Shown here piece by piece: positions 9,614-21,804 of a stretch of DNA of 64,000 bases (its first letter is position 1; the number at the start of each line of letters is the position of its first letter). The stretch lies in contig CM074134.1 of NCBI GenBank assembly GCA_037178625.1, forward strand, positions 2,170,001 to 2,234,000. The letters are read 5' to 3'. Under the pieces are notes generated by a model, which saw only the letters and a list, made by a program, of their open reading frames with translations, was not told the origin of the DNA and ran no database searches. Source of the stretch: Skeletonema tropicum (Eukaryota > Bacillariophyta > Thalassiosirophyceae > Thalassiosirales > Thalassiosiraceae). A program made the position numbers and the translations under genes.

Positions 9614-12600
9614 TTATCCGGTGTTACCCATACCATTCGCAACTCCAGTGATAGTAGTGAGAAGGGCATCGTTAAGAACTTGCTCCTCGTCACTGTTTTC
9701 GTTGGCACGCAGACGCTTCAATGTCTCTGCCTGCAACACATTGAGGCAATCTACATATGGGTTTCTTACCGCCATCAGTTGTAACAGCAGATGATCGTTT
9801 TCTGCCAAGATCTTGTGACCAGTGAGGTTTTTGATGGCTTGCTCTGTGCCGTCATGGATCTTGCGGATCTCTGAACCCAGGTCAACCGCAGCAGGATCGT
9901 TCACGAGCACATCTTCGTAATGCCTCGCAATACTAGAATCACTCTTTGATAGAATCATCTCTACCAAATCAATTGTGGTTCGGAAAGAGCCCCACTCGTT
10001 GTACATCTGACGAAGAGTTTGTTCGTCTTCACTAGCTAGAACTTGGTTGATAGCCTCGCCTACTCCTAGCCAAGTTGGAAGATTCAGCCTAGTTTGAGTC
10101 CAAGCAAAGATCCAAGGGATGGCTCGTAAACTCTCTACTCCTCCGGTGGCTTTTCTTTTCGCAGGTCTTGATCCAATGTTCAATTTCGAAAGCTCAAGTT
10201 CTGGAGTCGCTGCCCTGAAATATGGGACAAAGCGCTCATCGCCACGTACAATTTTGCGGTAGGCTTCACAACTAATATCGGAAAGTTTGTCCATTACATT
10301 CTTCCATTCTTGGTTTGGAAGAGGACGGTCGGTGTGTTGTTCTGCCAAAACCGCAGCGGTGTAAATGTCGAGTGTTCGTTCAGCCCTGTCAGAGTATCCG
10401 AAGTTTTGATTGATCATCTCTCCTTGCTCTGTAACGCGGAACTGACCGTTAACAGTACCAGGAGCGTGTTCAACGATTCCATTGAAGGTGTTGGGATTGC
10501 CTCCGCGACCAACAGTTCCTCCCTTTCCATGGAAGAAAGTCATATCAACAGCATGTTTCTTGGCAACCTCTACAAGCTCCAACTGCTTTTCGTACTGGGC
10601 CCAGGTGGCAGCGAGTCTACCAGCATCCTTTGCGGAATCAGAGTAGCCAATCATGACTTCCTGCTTTCGTCCCTCGAGGCTGCCAATGTAGGCCGGGATG
10701 TTGAAGAGCTGGTCCATCGTGGCGGCAGCACCATTAAGATCATCGAGAGTCTCAAACAGAGGCACAACACGCAGTGGCTTCTTCACACCCGCATCTCTTT
10801 GAAGAAGAAGAACGGCCATAATATCAGAAGCAGATGTACACTGACTAATCACATAAGCTCCCAAACTCGCATCGTACTGCTCCGAAATCATTTTGAATGT
10901 CTCCAACGTGTCAACCGCTGTCGGGGTGAATATCTCTTCATTTTCCCATGCACCTGATCGAATTAGAGGACGTTTGCTTTGCAATTGGTTCGTGATCCAA
11001 TTCACGCGTGCGGCTTCGTCCCACTGCAAATAACTTCCTAGTCCAAGATATCTCGTGATGCAATCCAATGCTTCCGAGTGACGGTCACTTTCCTGACGCA
11101 CATCCAATGGAACAAGAGTAAGACCAAATGCCGATACCTTGCGGATGACGTCGACAAGCCGACCATCAGCCACTACGGCATTACCGGTATCACACAGAGA
11201 TTCATAAACAGTGATCAAGTCTGCCATAAGATCATCCTTGTCCAAAAAGATATCCTCGGAAGAGAACGATGAACCCTCATCAGATACACCGCCGTTTTGA
11301 ACCTTCTGTAACTCCGCTCTAGCCCACGCTGACGTATTAGCCAACCTCTCCGCAACTGGATGCAAGAAACTTCTGTATGGAGCACGACTCTCCATTCCTA
11401 CACGATCACGAATGCGTCGCATTGCCGCACTTTCAAATCGACACTTATCATCCATGCCTCGGGGAGGATTACCCGACAAAGATCCCATAATTTCACGAAT
11501 GTCCTTCTCCAACAACTGTGCAGCCTTGATTCGATTGGTAAGACAGACTTCTCTAGTGACATTTGGAGTAACGTTGGGGTTACCATCTCTGTCTCCACCC
11601 ATCCATGAGGCAAATTTGAAAGGAGACGCTGTCAATGGCAAACTATACTCATCGCCCATGGAAGATTTCATTGTGGCATCCAACTTGCGCAAGTAGTTGG
11701 GTAATACTTCCCACAAAACTGTCTCAATCACCAAAGTTCCACGTTCGGCCTCCGACTGAGGACTGGGTTTGACACGGGATACCTCATCCGTCTGCCAAAT
11801 CGAAGCAATCTCACGACGTAATGCATCATTGAGTTGTTGTTGTCTGTAGGAAGTGCCGTTGCTGCTGCGGACTTCATCCGCCTCAGTGAGAATCTTTTGG
11901 ACACGAGAATGTTTCTCCAATAGAGTACGACGATTCACCTGAGTTGGATGTGCGGTCAATACAATTTCGACAGTTTGACTTGTGAGTGATTTGAATATTT
12001 CATCCTTGGTAGGTGTGCTCCCGTCATCACTGTAGAGAAGATTGGACAAGACACCGGCAGCGGAATCACGCTTGTTGGCATGCAACGCTCCAATAGGAGC
12101 AGGCGCCTTTCCTCCGGTTTCGGGGTTGTAATCATTCACTTCACTGGACAAGGCCATTTTGAGCCTACGACAACGTTCATGCGCCTCGGCAGCGTTGGCA
12201 ATACCCAAAAAGTGTGCAAATGCACGGGAGATGATGACCAATTCCTCGGGAGATAACTTTTCGACAAATTGTACCATGGAATCGAGACGGCCTTCCGTCT
12301 GCTCTTGCTGGCGGCTCTCCTTGGCCATGCTACGTAGTGTCTCCACCTTTTCTAGGATATCCTCACCGTGGTGCAAAGCGATGGCATCTCCGAGGAGTGT
12401 GCCCATGGTGCGCACGTCGGAGCGGAGGGAGCTGGTTGAAACTCCGTCACTGTTTGACAGTGAATCATCTTCAGCGCTGCTGCTAGATGGAAAGAGCGTG
12501 GGCTCGTTCAGTGAAGATAGAGCCGAAAAGCAACGGTGCTGGTACTGGTAGTTGTGTTGGCGAAAGTTGTTTGCAATTTTGTGAGCACTTTTATTGCCAG

Positions 12601-12688
12601 TACGTGATGGTGTCGCCAGAAGAGATGCAACGCGAGTACGTGTAGCTTGACGCCGAGCAGCCGCTACGGCACGAGATGCCGAGATCAT
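9614..12688 (-). CDS. PEPC: Phosphoenolpyruvate carboxylase, probably mitochondrial (1024 aa)
   Basis: Carboxylates PEP with bicarbonate to oxaloacetate, an anaplerotic step. It is a single exon of the usual length plus a presequence. Seen: the catalytic His motif TAHPT near residue 247, the mobile catalytic loop HGKGGTVGRGG near 719-731, GEMINQNFG, and the C-terminal end GMGNTG, which matches the invariant NTG tail. The first ~60 residues are rich in Arg, Ala and Ser with no hydrophobic signal core, which suggests a mitochondrial rather than plastid presequence. The N-terminal phosphorylation motif of plant-type enzymes is not visible. The loop has Lys where bacterial and plant enzymes usually have Arg (HGRGG). 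It is convergent with the aureochrome and divergent from the FGH-ADH fusion. Confidence 0.96.
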   Translation of the reverse strand: MISASRAVAAARRQATRTRVASLLATPSRTGNKSAHKIANNFRQHNYQYQHRCFSALSSLNEPTLFPSSSSAEDDSLSNSDGVSTSSLRSDVRTMGTLLGDAIALHHGEDILEKVETLRSMAKESRQQEQTEGRLDSMVQFVEKLSPEELVIISRAFAHFLGIANAAEAHERCRRLKMALSSEVNDYNPETGGKAPAPIGALHANKRDSAAGVLSNLLYSDDGSTPTKDEIFKSLTSQTVEIVLTAHPTQVNRRTLLEKHSRVQKILTEADEVRSSNGTSYRQQQLNDALRREIASIWQTDEVSRVKPSPQSEAERGTLVIETVLWEVLPNYLRKLDATMKSSMGDEYSLPLTASPFKFASWMGGDRDGNPNVTPNVTREVCLTNRIKAAQLLEKDIREIMGSLSGNPPRGMDDKCRFESAAMRRIRDRVGMESRAPYRSFLHPVAERLANTSAWARAELQKVQNGGVSDEGSSFSSEDIFLDKDDLMADLITVYESLCDTGNAVVADGRLVDVIRKVSAFGLTLVPLDVRQESDRHSEALDCITRYLGLGSYLQWDEAARVNWITNQLQSKRPLIRSGAWENEEIFTPTAVDTLETFKMISEQYDASLGAYVISQCTSASDIMAVLLLQRDAGVKKPLRVVPLFETLDDLNGAAATMDQLFNIPAYIGSLEGRKQEVMIGYSDSAKDAGRLAATWAQYEKQLELVEVAKKHAVDMTFFHGKGGTVGRGGNPNTFNGIVEHAPGTVNGQFRVTEQGEMINQNFGYSDRAERTLDIYTAAVLAEQHTDRPLPNQEWKNVMDKLSDISCEAYRKIVRGDERFVPYFRAATPELELSKLNIGSRPAKRKATGGVESLRAIPWIFAWTQTRLNLPTWLGVGEAINQVLASEDEQTLRQMYNEWGSFRTTIDLVEMILSKSDSSIARHYEDVLVNDPAAVDLGSEIRKIHDGTEQAIKNLTGHKILAENDHLLLQLMAVRNPYVDCLNVLQAETLKRLRANENSDEEQVLNDALLTTITGVANGMGNTG

Positions 12689-13055
12689 CGTTGTTGTTGT
12701 TTTGTTGTTTATTATTTTATGGAATAGTGTTCTGAATATATCTTTTGGTTGGTTGCTGTCCGTTGCTGCGCTAAAAATAGAAAGTGCATTTGTATTGGTT
12801 TCATGCTGGATGCTGGAAGTTCAGATCCGGCAGTAGATTTGCAGAAGAAAGATTTTTGTGGCGATGAGTGGTGGACGGCGCGAAGATTACTACTGATTCC
12901 TACCCTATGTAGGCAGCGATGGATTTCATTTTGATTTTTGGATGATTTGATTGCGTCAGCGTACAAATACCTGGAGTGAACACGAACCCCGAACCTCGCC
13001 CTATCATCAGTAGCGCTACGAAGCATAAAAAGATTACCAACTGAACTACGGCATC
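12689..13055. promoter_or_regulatory. Divergent intergenic region, PEPC / FGH-ADH fusion
   Basis: 367 bases between two divergent start codons. A 104-codon ORF on the minus strand (12712-13026) spans it, but shows no family resemblance and lies where the PEPC 5' UTR and promoter should be. No specific promoter motif was recognised. Confidence 0.4.
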
Positions 13056-15221
<2,166 letters not shown>

Positions 15222-15395
15222 CATGAGGTCCCGCCGACACCGACGAGAGGACTGCCAACTCAAATGGATTCTATATGACGAGGTAGAGCTTCCAAGTCCA
15301 TGAAAACATGATGGTAGGTATTTAGTTAAGGACAAATAGTCACAGATATTATCTGAATATAGCGATGCGATGGGCTATGGGCTTGATCAAGAATG

Positions 15396-15412
15396 TTAGG
15401 GTTAGGGTTAGG
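15396..15412 (+). repeat. Interstitial telomere-like repeat (TTAGGG, ~2.8 copies)
   Basis: The plus strand reads TTAGGGTTAGGGTTAGG. TTAGGG is the telomere unit of many eukaryotes, including stramenopiles. It is short enough to be chance, but it lies about 2.8 kb from a Penelope-like retroelement, a class with telomere-associated members. Confidence 0.5.
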
Positions 15413-16873
15413 AAAGCGGGCGGAGGGGTTATTGGCGACACGCGTCTCCCTGGGCAGAACGCGCGTTCGCATCTCGTTCGATTGTTATGTGGCTAGGCCA
15501 AATCGGACCTGGAGTGAAATAAGGAATTCTGAAAAATAAGGAATTCTGAATCGACGTACAGACTCATTATTTGCTAATACATTCAAGAACTTGTGCATCG
15601 AACATGAAAACGATGTGAAAAAGCGCCATCACCCTCGCTCCCATCACCATGACTTCCGCCATTCATTTCATGCACAAAATAACACGCGATCGCGAATAAA
15701 GGGAAGCCATCAATCAGTGATCTTTTGTATGGTAGAGCAGGCGGAAGTCGCCTAGAGGAGGAAATTGCCTCATAGTTGCTCGATGACATCGAGATTACGT
15801 ATTACGTACATGGATGATGATGAGCGTGGATTAAGACGCAACGTGGCGGTAATGGAACAAACCATTCCACTATTTCCTTTGCAGCCTCAACACAAACGAC
15901 AAAATCAACTTTTTAATGAGGGTGGATACACTGCGAAGTTAAGACAGAAGTGCTTCAAATGTCACCGCCGTGTATTAGCGAAATCGAAATGCCACCCGTA
16001 TTATTTCTGCTGCCATCGGTCAAGAAAGATCCGCACCGCTGTAGAAGCATTTTCCTACTGTTGTATGCGAGAGATCATGGACTAGAATAGATCAATCAGT
16101 CTTCAATCTCTTGCTTACAGCTACTCTGCAACGTCAGTCATCCTATTTCAAACCGATACGAGTACACTAGCATTGATCCACAATTCACTTGCTGTGCCAA
16201 TACACGAACAAACGAATCCTCTGGACGAAGATATGTTTGTCGATGCGTTGATGTGACTATATGCGCGGATAAAGCAAAGAAAGTGAGGTAGAATGCAATT
16301 TGGAAAAGTGTATTCAAGCAGAAACAACACAAGATGAGAAGGAAATGCGTGTTCCAATGGACAGTACATAAATGCAAACAAGAGAGAATGTTACATGATG
16401 TTGCAAGCAGCTCGATAATTGATCATCAGAGTTTGCAATAATGTAGAAAAATAAGCTGATGGCTGAAATGAACAGACTCGCAGCAGCAGGGCTTGTTGCA
16501 TACAGCCTAGGATCAAATTCTCATGAAATCAAACGCGAAGGACCCATTACCATTATGTGAGCACTTACAATTCAACTGATATGCAAATCAAATTAATCAA
16601 TTTACTACAATAAAACTTTATATGAATTGATTCTGCTCCTTTGTGACATGCTGAGATTATTATTTAGATGCATCCTCCTCCCATGAGAAGTTATTTTGGT
16701 GCATCCTCGTATGCTGGGGTAGACCGCCTCTTTGTGCTCACCACGTTCCATCGCTCTATTGTCATGTAGCATGGACATGCTGTAGAGTTCGAATCTGTTA
16801 GAATCTCTAAACCCTATCCTCTACCATCAATCGACCGGCCACTGTCACGAGCTACAAGGAGACATCATCGAAA

Positions 16874-16970
16874 ACCCTCCCTCCTTTCCTTCTCTCTTTC
16901 TCTTCTTCCTCCCTCCTTTCTTCCTCCTCCTCCTTTCCTCCTCATTTTTTCTCCCTCTTTTTCCCCCCCC
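16874..16970 (+). promoter_or_regulatory. Polypyrimidine tract upstream of the Cys-rich protein gene
   Basis: About 97 bases almost entirely C and T, ending in a run of eight C, about 100 bases before the ATG at 17076. It probably lies in the promoter or 5' UTR of that gene. The function is unknown. Confidence 0.35.
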
Positions 16971-17075
16971 TTACGCACTCTTATTTCCCCCCAGCCGAGC
17001 TGGGTCAGTATCAGTTATACTTCTCATAAAACTGAACTCACTTCATATTTAACATCATTGCACCCATCCACAACC

Positions 17076-17739
17076 ATGAAACTCGTGTCTTCCTTAGCTC
17101 TTCTCCTCGTCTTGTGCAACCCTGTTGTTGCCTATGACTCGACAGCTTGTGACTGCCACGACAATGATGGATGTGACCAGACAGGTTGCGATGCACCGAA
17201 CTGCTTTGCTGGTTATTGTGATCAGACGTAAGTTTGAAGCATGCTGCCAATTTTAGTTTCATTTTCCTTCACTTGAAAGTTTCTCACTACATCAAATAAA
17301 CATCATAACTATGATCTCTCCTTACATTTGTAACAGGGGCACAGCCAATCCGACATGCTATTCCATCAAATGTATCCAAGATGAGGCAAGTAACCCAGTC
17401 TGTTTGGGGGGAAAGTGCAGCCAGATGAACAGTAGCAACCCCTCCTGCGTTGGAGGACAATGTAACCAGGACGGCTCAACCAACGCCTCTTGTTTGGGAA
17501 CTCAATGTAGCCAAGTTAACGTGGCCAATGCAGGTTGCCAGTGGGGTTGTGATCAACGAGGCGCCACGAGCGCTGACTGTACTGGTGGAGGATGCTGTCG
17601 TGAGACCCGTTCTTCAGGAGCTTCGTGCAAAGGAGGTATTGGCCAGAACGGACCCAACAGTTGCGGTCCAAATGCCAGCGGTTGCAACCTCACTTTGATT
17701 GATGTGTCTGTCGAGGAGAGTCGTTATCTCAGGGCTTGA
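17076..17739 (+). CDS. Secreted Cys-rich repeat protein (184 aa, two exons)
   Basis: Exons 17076-17227 and 17337-17739; 109-base intron, GTAAGT donor and AACAG acceptor, phase 2. The first ~20 residues form a clear signal peptide (MKLVSSLALLLVLCNPVVA). The rest is a run of about seven degenerate ~15-residue units of the form xxNPxCxGGxCxQxx, each normally with two Cys. One unit has adjacent Cys (GGGCC) and the last units are looser. There are no transmembrane or catalytic motifs. The regular paired Cys suggest a disulfide-stabilised extracellular or cell-wall protein; that is inference. I do not recognise the family. The ATG was chosen because it gives the signal peptide and directly follows CAACC. 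Confidence 0.8.
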
Positions 17740-18181
17740 GCTTGAGCAACAAGTTAGGGGACATAACATGCACGAGTTTTTAAATCTAATTGAAATTGGA
17801 TCACGTATTATTCTATCTCATCTAGAGACGTGGGTTAGATGAGCCTTCGCCATAACTTACAAGATGATATGTGACAGTTGGCAAGTAATATAGATCCAAC
17901 AGCAGTTCTACAAGAGTATATTATGTTTGACGACTGTATGATTTGAAAGTGATGATACAATATTTTTCAACTTAGATTAGGACGTTAATTACTTGAACGA
18001 GTAGAGTAATGAACTCGTTTCGGTTAGACCTTCATCGGCAAGTGTCAACGTGAGACAGCCCCAGGAGCGGGCTGTTCTAATGAATCTTTTGTATGGTGAA
18101 CGGAGAAAAATGAAATGAACGGAGAAGTGAACGTCTTTTTCAGACGCGGTTCAATGTCTTTTCAGACAGGAGAAGCTTTTG
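17740..18181. other. Intergenic region, 3' flank of the retroelement
   Basis: No gene seen. At about 18130-18177 are two small hairpins of the form GTCT-loop-AGAC, and an AACGGAGAA-type motif occurs twice (18100-18125). These probably belong to the 3' UTR of the minus-strand retroelement. Confidence 0.35.
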
Positions 18182-18227
18182 CTCTCCCGAGCTGAGCTGC
18201 CGGAATGAAGGCAGCTCCTCGGGAGAG
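18182..18227 (-). other. Strong stem-loop just downstream of the retroelement ORF
   Basis: CTCTCCCGAG at 18182-18191 pairs with CTCGGGAGAG at 18218-18227, and GAGCTGCC (18194-18201) pairs with GGCAGCTC (18210-18217). The loop is 8 bases with a 2-base bulge. It begins about 20 bases after the stop of the frame-shifted reverse transcriptase tail, in its sense direction. It may be a 3' recognition structure for target-primed reverse transcription, which is inference. Confidence 0.55.
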
Positions 18228-18246
18228 TAAAAGGAGGGGAGCTCGA

Positions 18247-21200
18247 TCAGTCAGGATCGGGCTCCCCATCAAAATACTTACTGGCCTCTTTGCCGGGTTC
18301 TTGTATCAGTTTTGCTTTCGTCACAGCTGATCGTATCGTTGGGGCTCCATGATAGGCAATAATAAACTTCTGAATTCGTAGATCTTGTTCGAAGACTTCT
18401 TTGCAGTGGGTGTCGTAGAGACACCGAAGTAGTTTAACGAGGGATATCATTTGGATGGAATGTCCAGTGGAGGATGGCCAATTCTTTGTTGGTAAGAGTA
18501 GGCTCTGTTGGTTGTTGTATTGCATTTGCATTTGATTCGATAGATCGTAGGCGTGCATCTGCTTGTAGGATGTACTGCTTGATGACGTGTGAGTCCCAGC
18601 CGCGTTGTACTAGTCTTTTGAAGAGTAATTTAGATTGATTGATGTAGTCAGATTCAAGGGAGTTTTGGCGCTTGTACTGACGCAATAGACTGTAGGTGAC
18701 ACCTTTCATAATTTGTGGAGAGTGTGCTGAATGCGGCGGGAGATATTGGTAGAGATTGCAGGCTTTTTGGAATGTACGTGTTTGAATTTGTTGCGATGGT
18801 CCAATGGTGATAGTGAGATCGAGGAAGTTAACAGATGTTGATAGGGGCTCAAAGTCCCATCGTAGGGATCCGAAGTTATCAGTATCATATTGAAATTGTG
18901 CATATCGTAGGTTGGTACCAATCCATATTCCTTTCATATCGTCGATGAAACGCTTGTAGAGGAGGAGATCATTGGAATATTTATTAAGGAGGAATTCTTC
19001 ATGGATTGCAAAGTAGATTGTAGCCCACATACATGCTGCACTAGTTCCCATTGCTGTACCAGTTAGTTGTTTGAAGTACATATCACCAAATTCGAAGATG
19101 TTGTTTTTCATGACTAGCGAAAGAGCTTCTTTGATTGCGGCAATTGGAAAGGAGGAGAGTCCATTGCTTGCTAGTTTACCGGAGGAGGCTAATTCGTCGA
19201 GCCAGTTGCTGATGACTTGGAGCGCATGATCTGTGTCGATGTTAGTATACATAGATTGCGCATCTGCTGTAAATAGTCTTGCATTGAAGGGAAGGCGGTG
19301 GAATGACTGGAGACTGTCGAGTAGGCTGCCACTATCTTTGAGGTACGATGGGATGAATTGTTTCAGTTGTTGGAGATGGTAGTCGACCCACTTGCTAAGG
19401 CAGTTCATGAATGTACCTGCGCAGCATACAATTGGACGGAACTTGTAGGGCTTCTTTTTATGCACTTTCAGCGTCATACGGAATCGAGCAAACTTGTTTG
19501 TTGGGAACAGTTTCTCAGATTGCGAGCGCTTAAGGTAGTCTTGCTCGGCTTTAGACATTGACATCTTGTGTTTTTGACAGAAGAGGGCAATTTTATAGCG
19601 GAGGATATTATTCATTTGCATTGCTTCTTGACGGCTGATTCGTTGGTACACATTCGTATTACTGAGGTGATCAGTACAGGCGCTCTTGTTGTAGAAGCCT
19701 CTTCGCAGAAGACACGCACCGGTATTCTTATCACCTTCGATTACGATGAAGTGATGATCTTTTTGGAGAGCATCCATTGTGCGCCATTGAAGGGGAGTCA
19801 TATTTGTACAGCGTTTACGGCGGTAGCGGCGTTGAAGAGATGTGACGGCTTTGGTGAAGTTTGATAAAGCAGTTTCAACTTCAACACTTGCAGGCTTGAA
19901 CTCATGACCGGTAGGAATGTAGAGTTTAGGAATGTAGTCTCCTTCTCTTTCAGGCTTATCAAGGAAGGCGTATCGGTTTCGGATATCATTCTCAAAGCGA
20001 CTGATTGAATGTTTTAGGTTGTTTGTTGGTTGCTTATGTTGGATGCAGAACTTTAATCCCAAGCCCAAGAACTTTTTGAGTCCAAGGGGGAGTGGGCGAT
20101 TACCATCGTAGTAGATATGGCAGGCAGCGTTTATTGGTTGAGATAAGTATTGATGGACGGTGATGGATTGGATGTAGTCGTCAATGTTGGACCGCAATGA
20201 TTTATCTGGGTCGGCACAGAATCCAAAGAGATTTTTTTGTTCTTCTCTGAATTGATTTACTTTATTAATTGTACGGTGGTGGAGAGAGTGTTCAAAGTGG
20301 TACTCTCTTTCTAATTCCTTCTTCCTCTTCCTCTTCGTCCTGCGTTGTTGGATCTGCCTCGACGGCTTCTTTGGTTTCCATCCCGGTGGTAGGATTTTCT
20401 TGAGCGTCGGGATGATTTGCTGCTGCGGCTGTCGTCGTCGGAATCTTCCTCCTCTTCTTCGCTGGTGTAGTTCTCCTCTTCTTCCTTGTCGGAGTATTCT
20501 TTCTGCCAGCGGAGGTTGGCTTTCCTTAGGATGGAGCGCTGTTGCTGCTTGGTTGAGTTGGTACGCGAGCCGCCTGACTGTTTCTTGGATGATGTGCGGT
20601 TCTTGCTTCTTGGACTGATCGCTTGTATTCCGCCCATTTCCGGCTTTTCGAGGCTGGGCTTGCTCGCCTCGAGCCGAAGATTTTTTTCTTTCTTTAGCTT
20701 CTTCTTTGCGTTTGCCCCTTTTGACTTCCTCTCGGGCAATCCTCTTAATCCGATCAGTTAGTTTTTCATCATCACCATCGACATCCATAGCTTCACTTAA
20801 ACGCTCATTGGCTTTGGCGGTCTCTTTCTTTTTGAAAAGAGCATCGATGTCGGCATTATTTGTTTTCTGCACTTCCGCTTTCTTAATGTTCTTCCAGGCA
20901 CCGATGGAAATATTATAGATGAGCGGCCCAATAGTTTCCTTGATACGGGTAGTGAATGGGTCGTCGTTGTCCATGGAATAGCCATTACTAATAATACCGT
21001 TGATGTTCAGGATGACATCTTTGTCGTGGAAAGGATGGTTGTTGGCGGTGGTAGTGAGCTTAGTTTGCAGATCAGCTAAAGTTAACGATGGTTGTAGTTC
21101 CTTCAGCTCTTCCCCCTTAAAGTCTCCGGTAAATGCATCAAAGACCTTGACGCAGGCTAAGAGGGCTAGCTCAGATGTGCTTAGGGTAGAGGTTGGATTG

Positions 21201-21804
21201 AGGTATTTCCAAACCCCAGTTAGAACATAAGAGGTCTCAAACAATGCTTCCAACAGTTTTTGGAGGCGTAGTTCGCGATACTCTTGTAGACCTAATTCGG
21301 CAAGTCGTTGAGCTTTCTCCGCAAGTTTAGCGTTGAGTTCCAGCTGCAATTTTCTTGCTTCCTCTACCAATCCGGTTGCTTCTTCATTACTCTTTAGGAT
21401 GGCAGGGAGGGTCAAAGGTTGTTGACGTTGGATCGAATTAGGTTGGTACGGGTGTTCTTTGCCGTCGAAAGTGACTTTTTTGTTTTTGAAGTCATCGATG
21501 GCCGCGGCTTTCTGATTGATTTTATCAGTATCGCTGCGCATAGCTTTCAGATGAGCTATGAGTACCGAAATTAATCTAGGTGGAAGCGTCTCGAGGGATT
21601 TTTCCACTGCATTGAATCGATCTCTGCCTTTGATTGGTAACCCAACATGTCGAGAATTGGTCGTTCTTCGGCTATGGTGTCCTTCAAACGTTGCTCGAAG
21701 CGATGTGAAGGGTCCAGTGTGGGCAGGCCAGCAGCACCACATTCTACCAAATCGTATCTATCGCCGTCAGTACTTACGGGCATGAGCCGCTTGTAGTGGC
21801 CCAT
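18247..21804 (-). pseudogene. Reverse transcriptase of a Penelope-like element, two apparent frame breaks
   Basis: The main open frame, 21742-18434 (1102 codons), contains a Lys/Arg-rich middle and the catalytic core: motif A (TADAQSMYTNI) near residue 822, motif B (TGTAMGTSAACMWA), motif C as FIDD rather than YxDD near 930, and motif D (VNFLDLTI). At the 3' end the frame stops at UAA (18436-18434) right after HPNDIPR. Skipping one T reads on through 18247 with a conserved-looking tail (KLLRCLYD... FIIAY... AKL). At the 5' end a better N-terminus begins at 21804 in another frame (MGHYKRLMPVSTDGD) and would meet the main frame near an A5 run at about 21600. Either the copy is slightly decayed or frameshifting is used. 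The Arg/Lys-rich middle may bind nucleic acid. Confidence 0.75.

Larger units (their letters stand above)
15222..17075. other. Intergenic stretch with no recognised gene
   Basis: About 1.85 kb. It holds a telomere-like motif at 15396-15412, a short tandem duplication of an AAGGAATTCTGAA-type segment near 15520-15550, and a pyrimidine tract at 16874-16970. Several ORFs under 110 codons (for example 15765-16085 on plus, with several Cys) resemble no family I know and lack supporting signals. Confidence 0.5.

Noticed and set aside
12712..13026. 104-codon minus-strand ORF upstream of PEPC
   Set aside because: No domain or presequence continuity with PEPC; it lies in the shared divergent promoter region and is probably chance.
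16780..16800. GTTCGAATC, a possible tRNA T-arm
   Set aside because: No matching acceptor stem, D-arm or anticodon arm could be placed around it.
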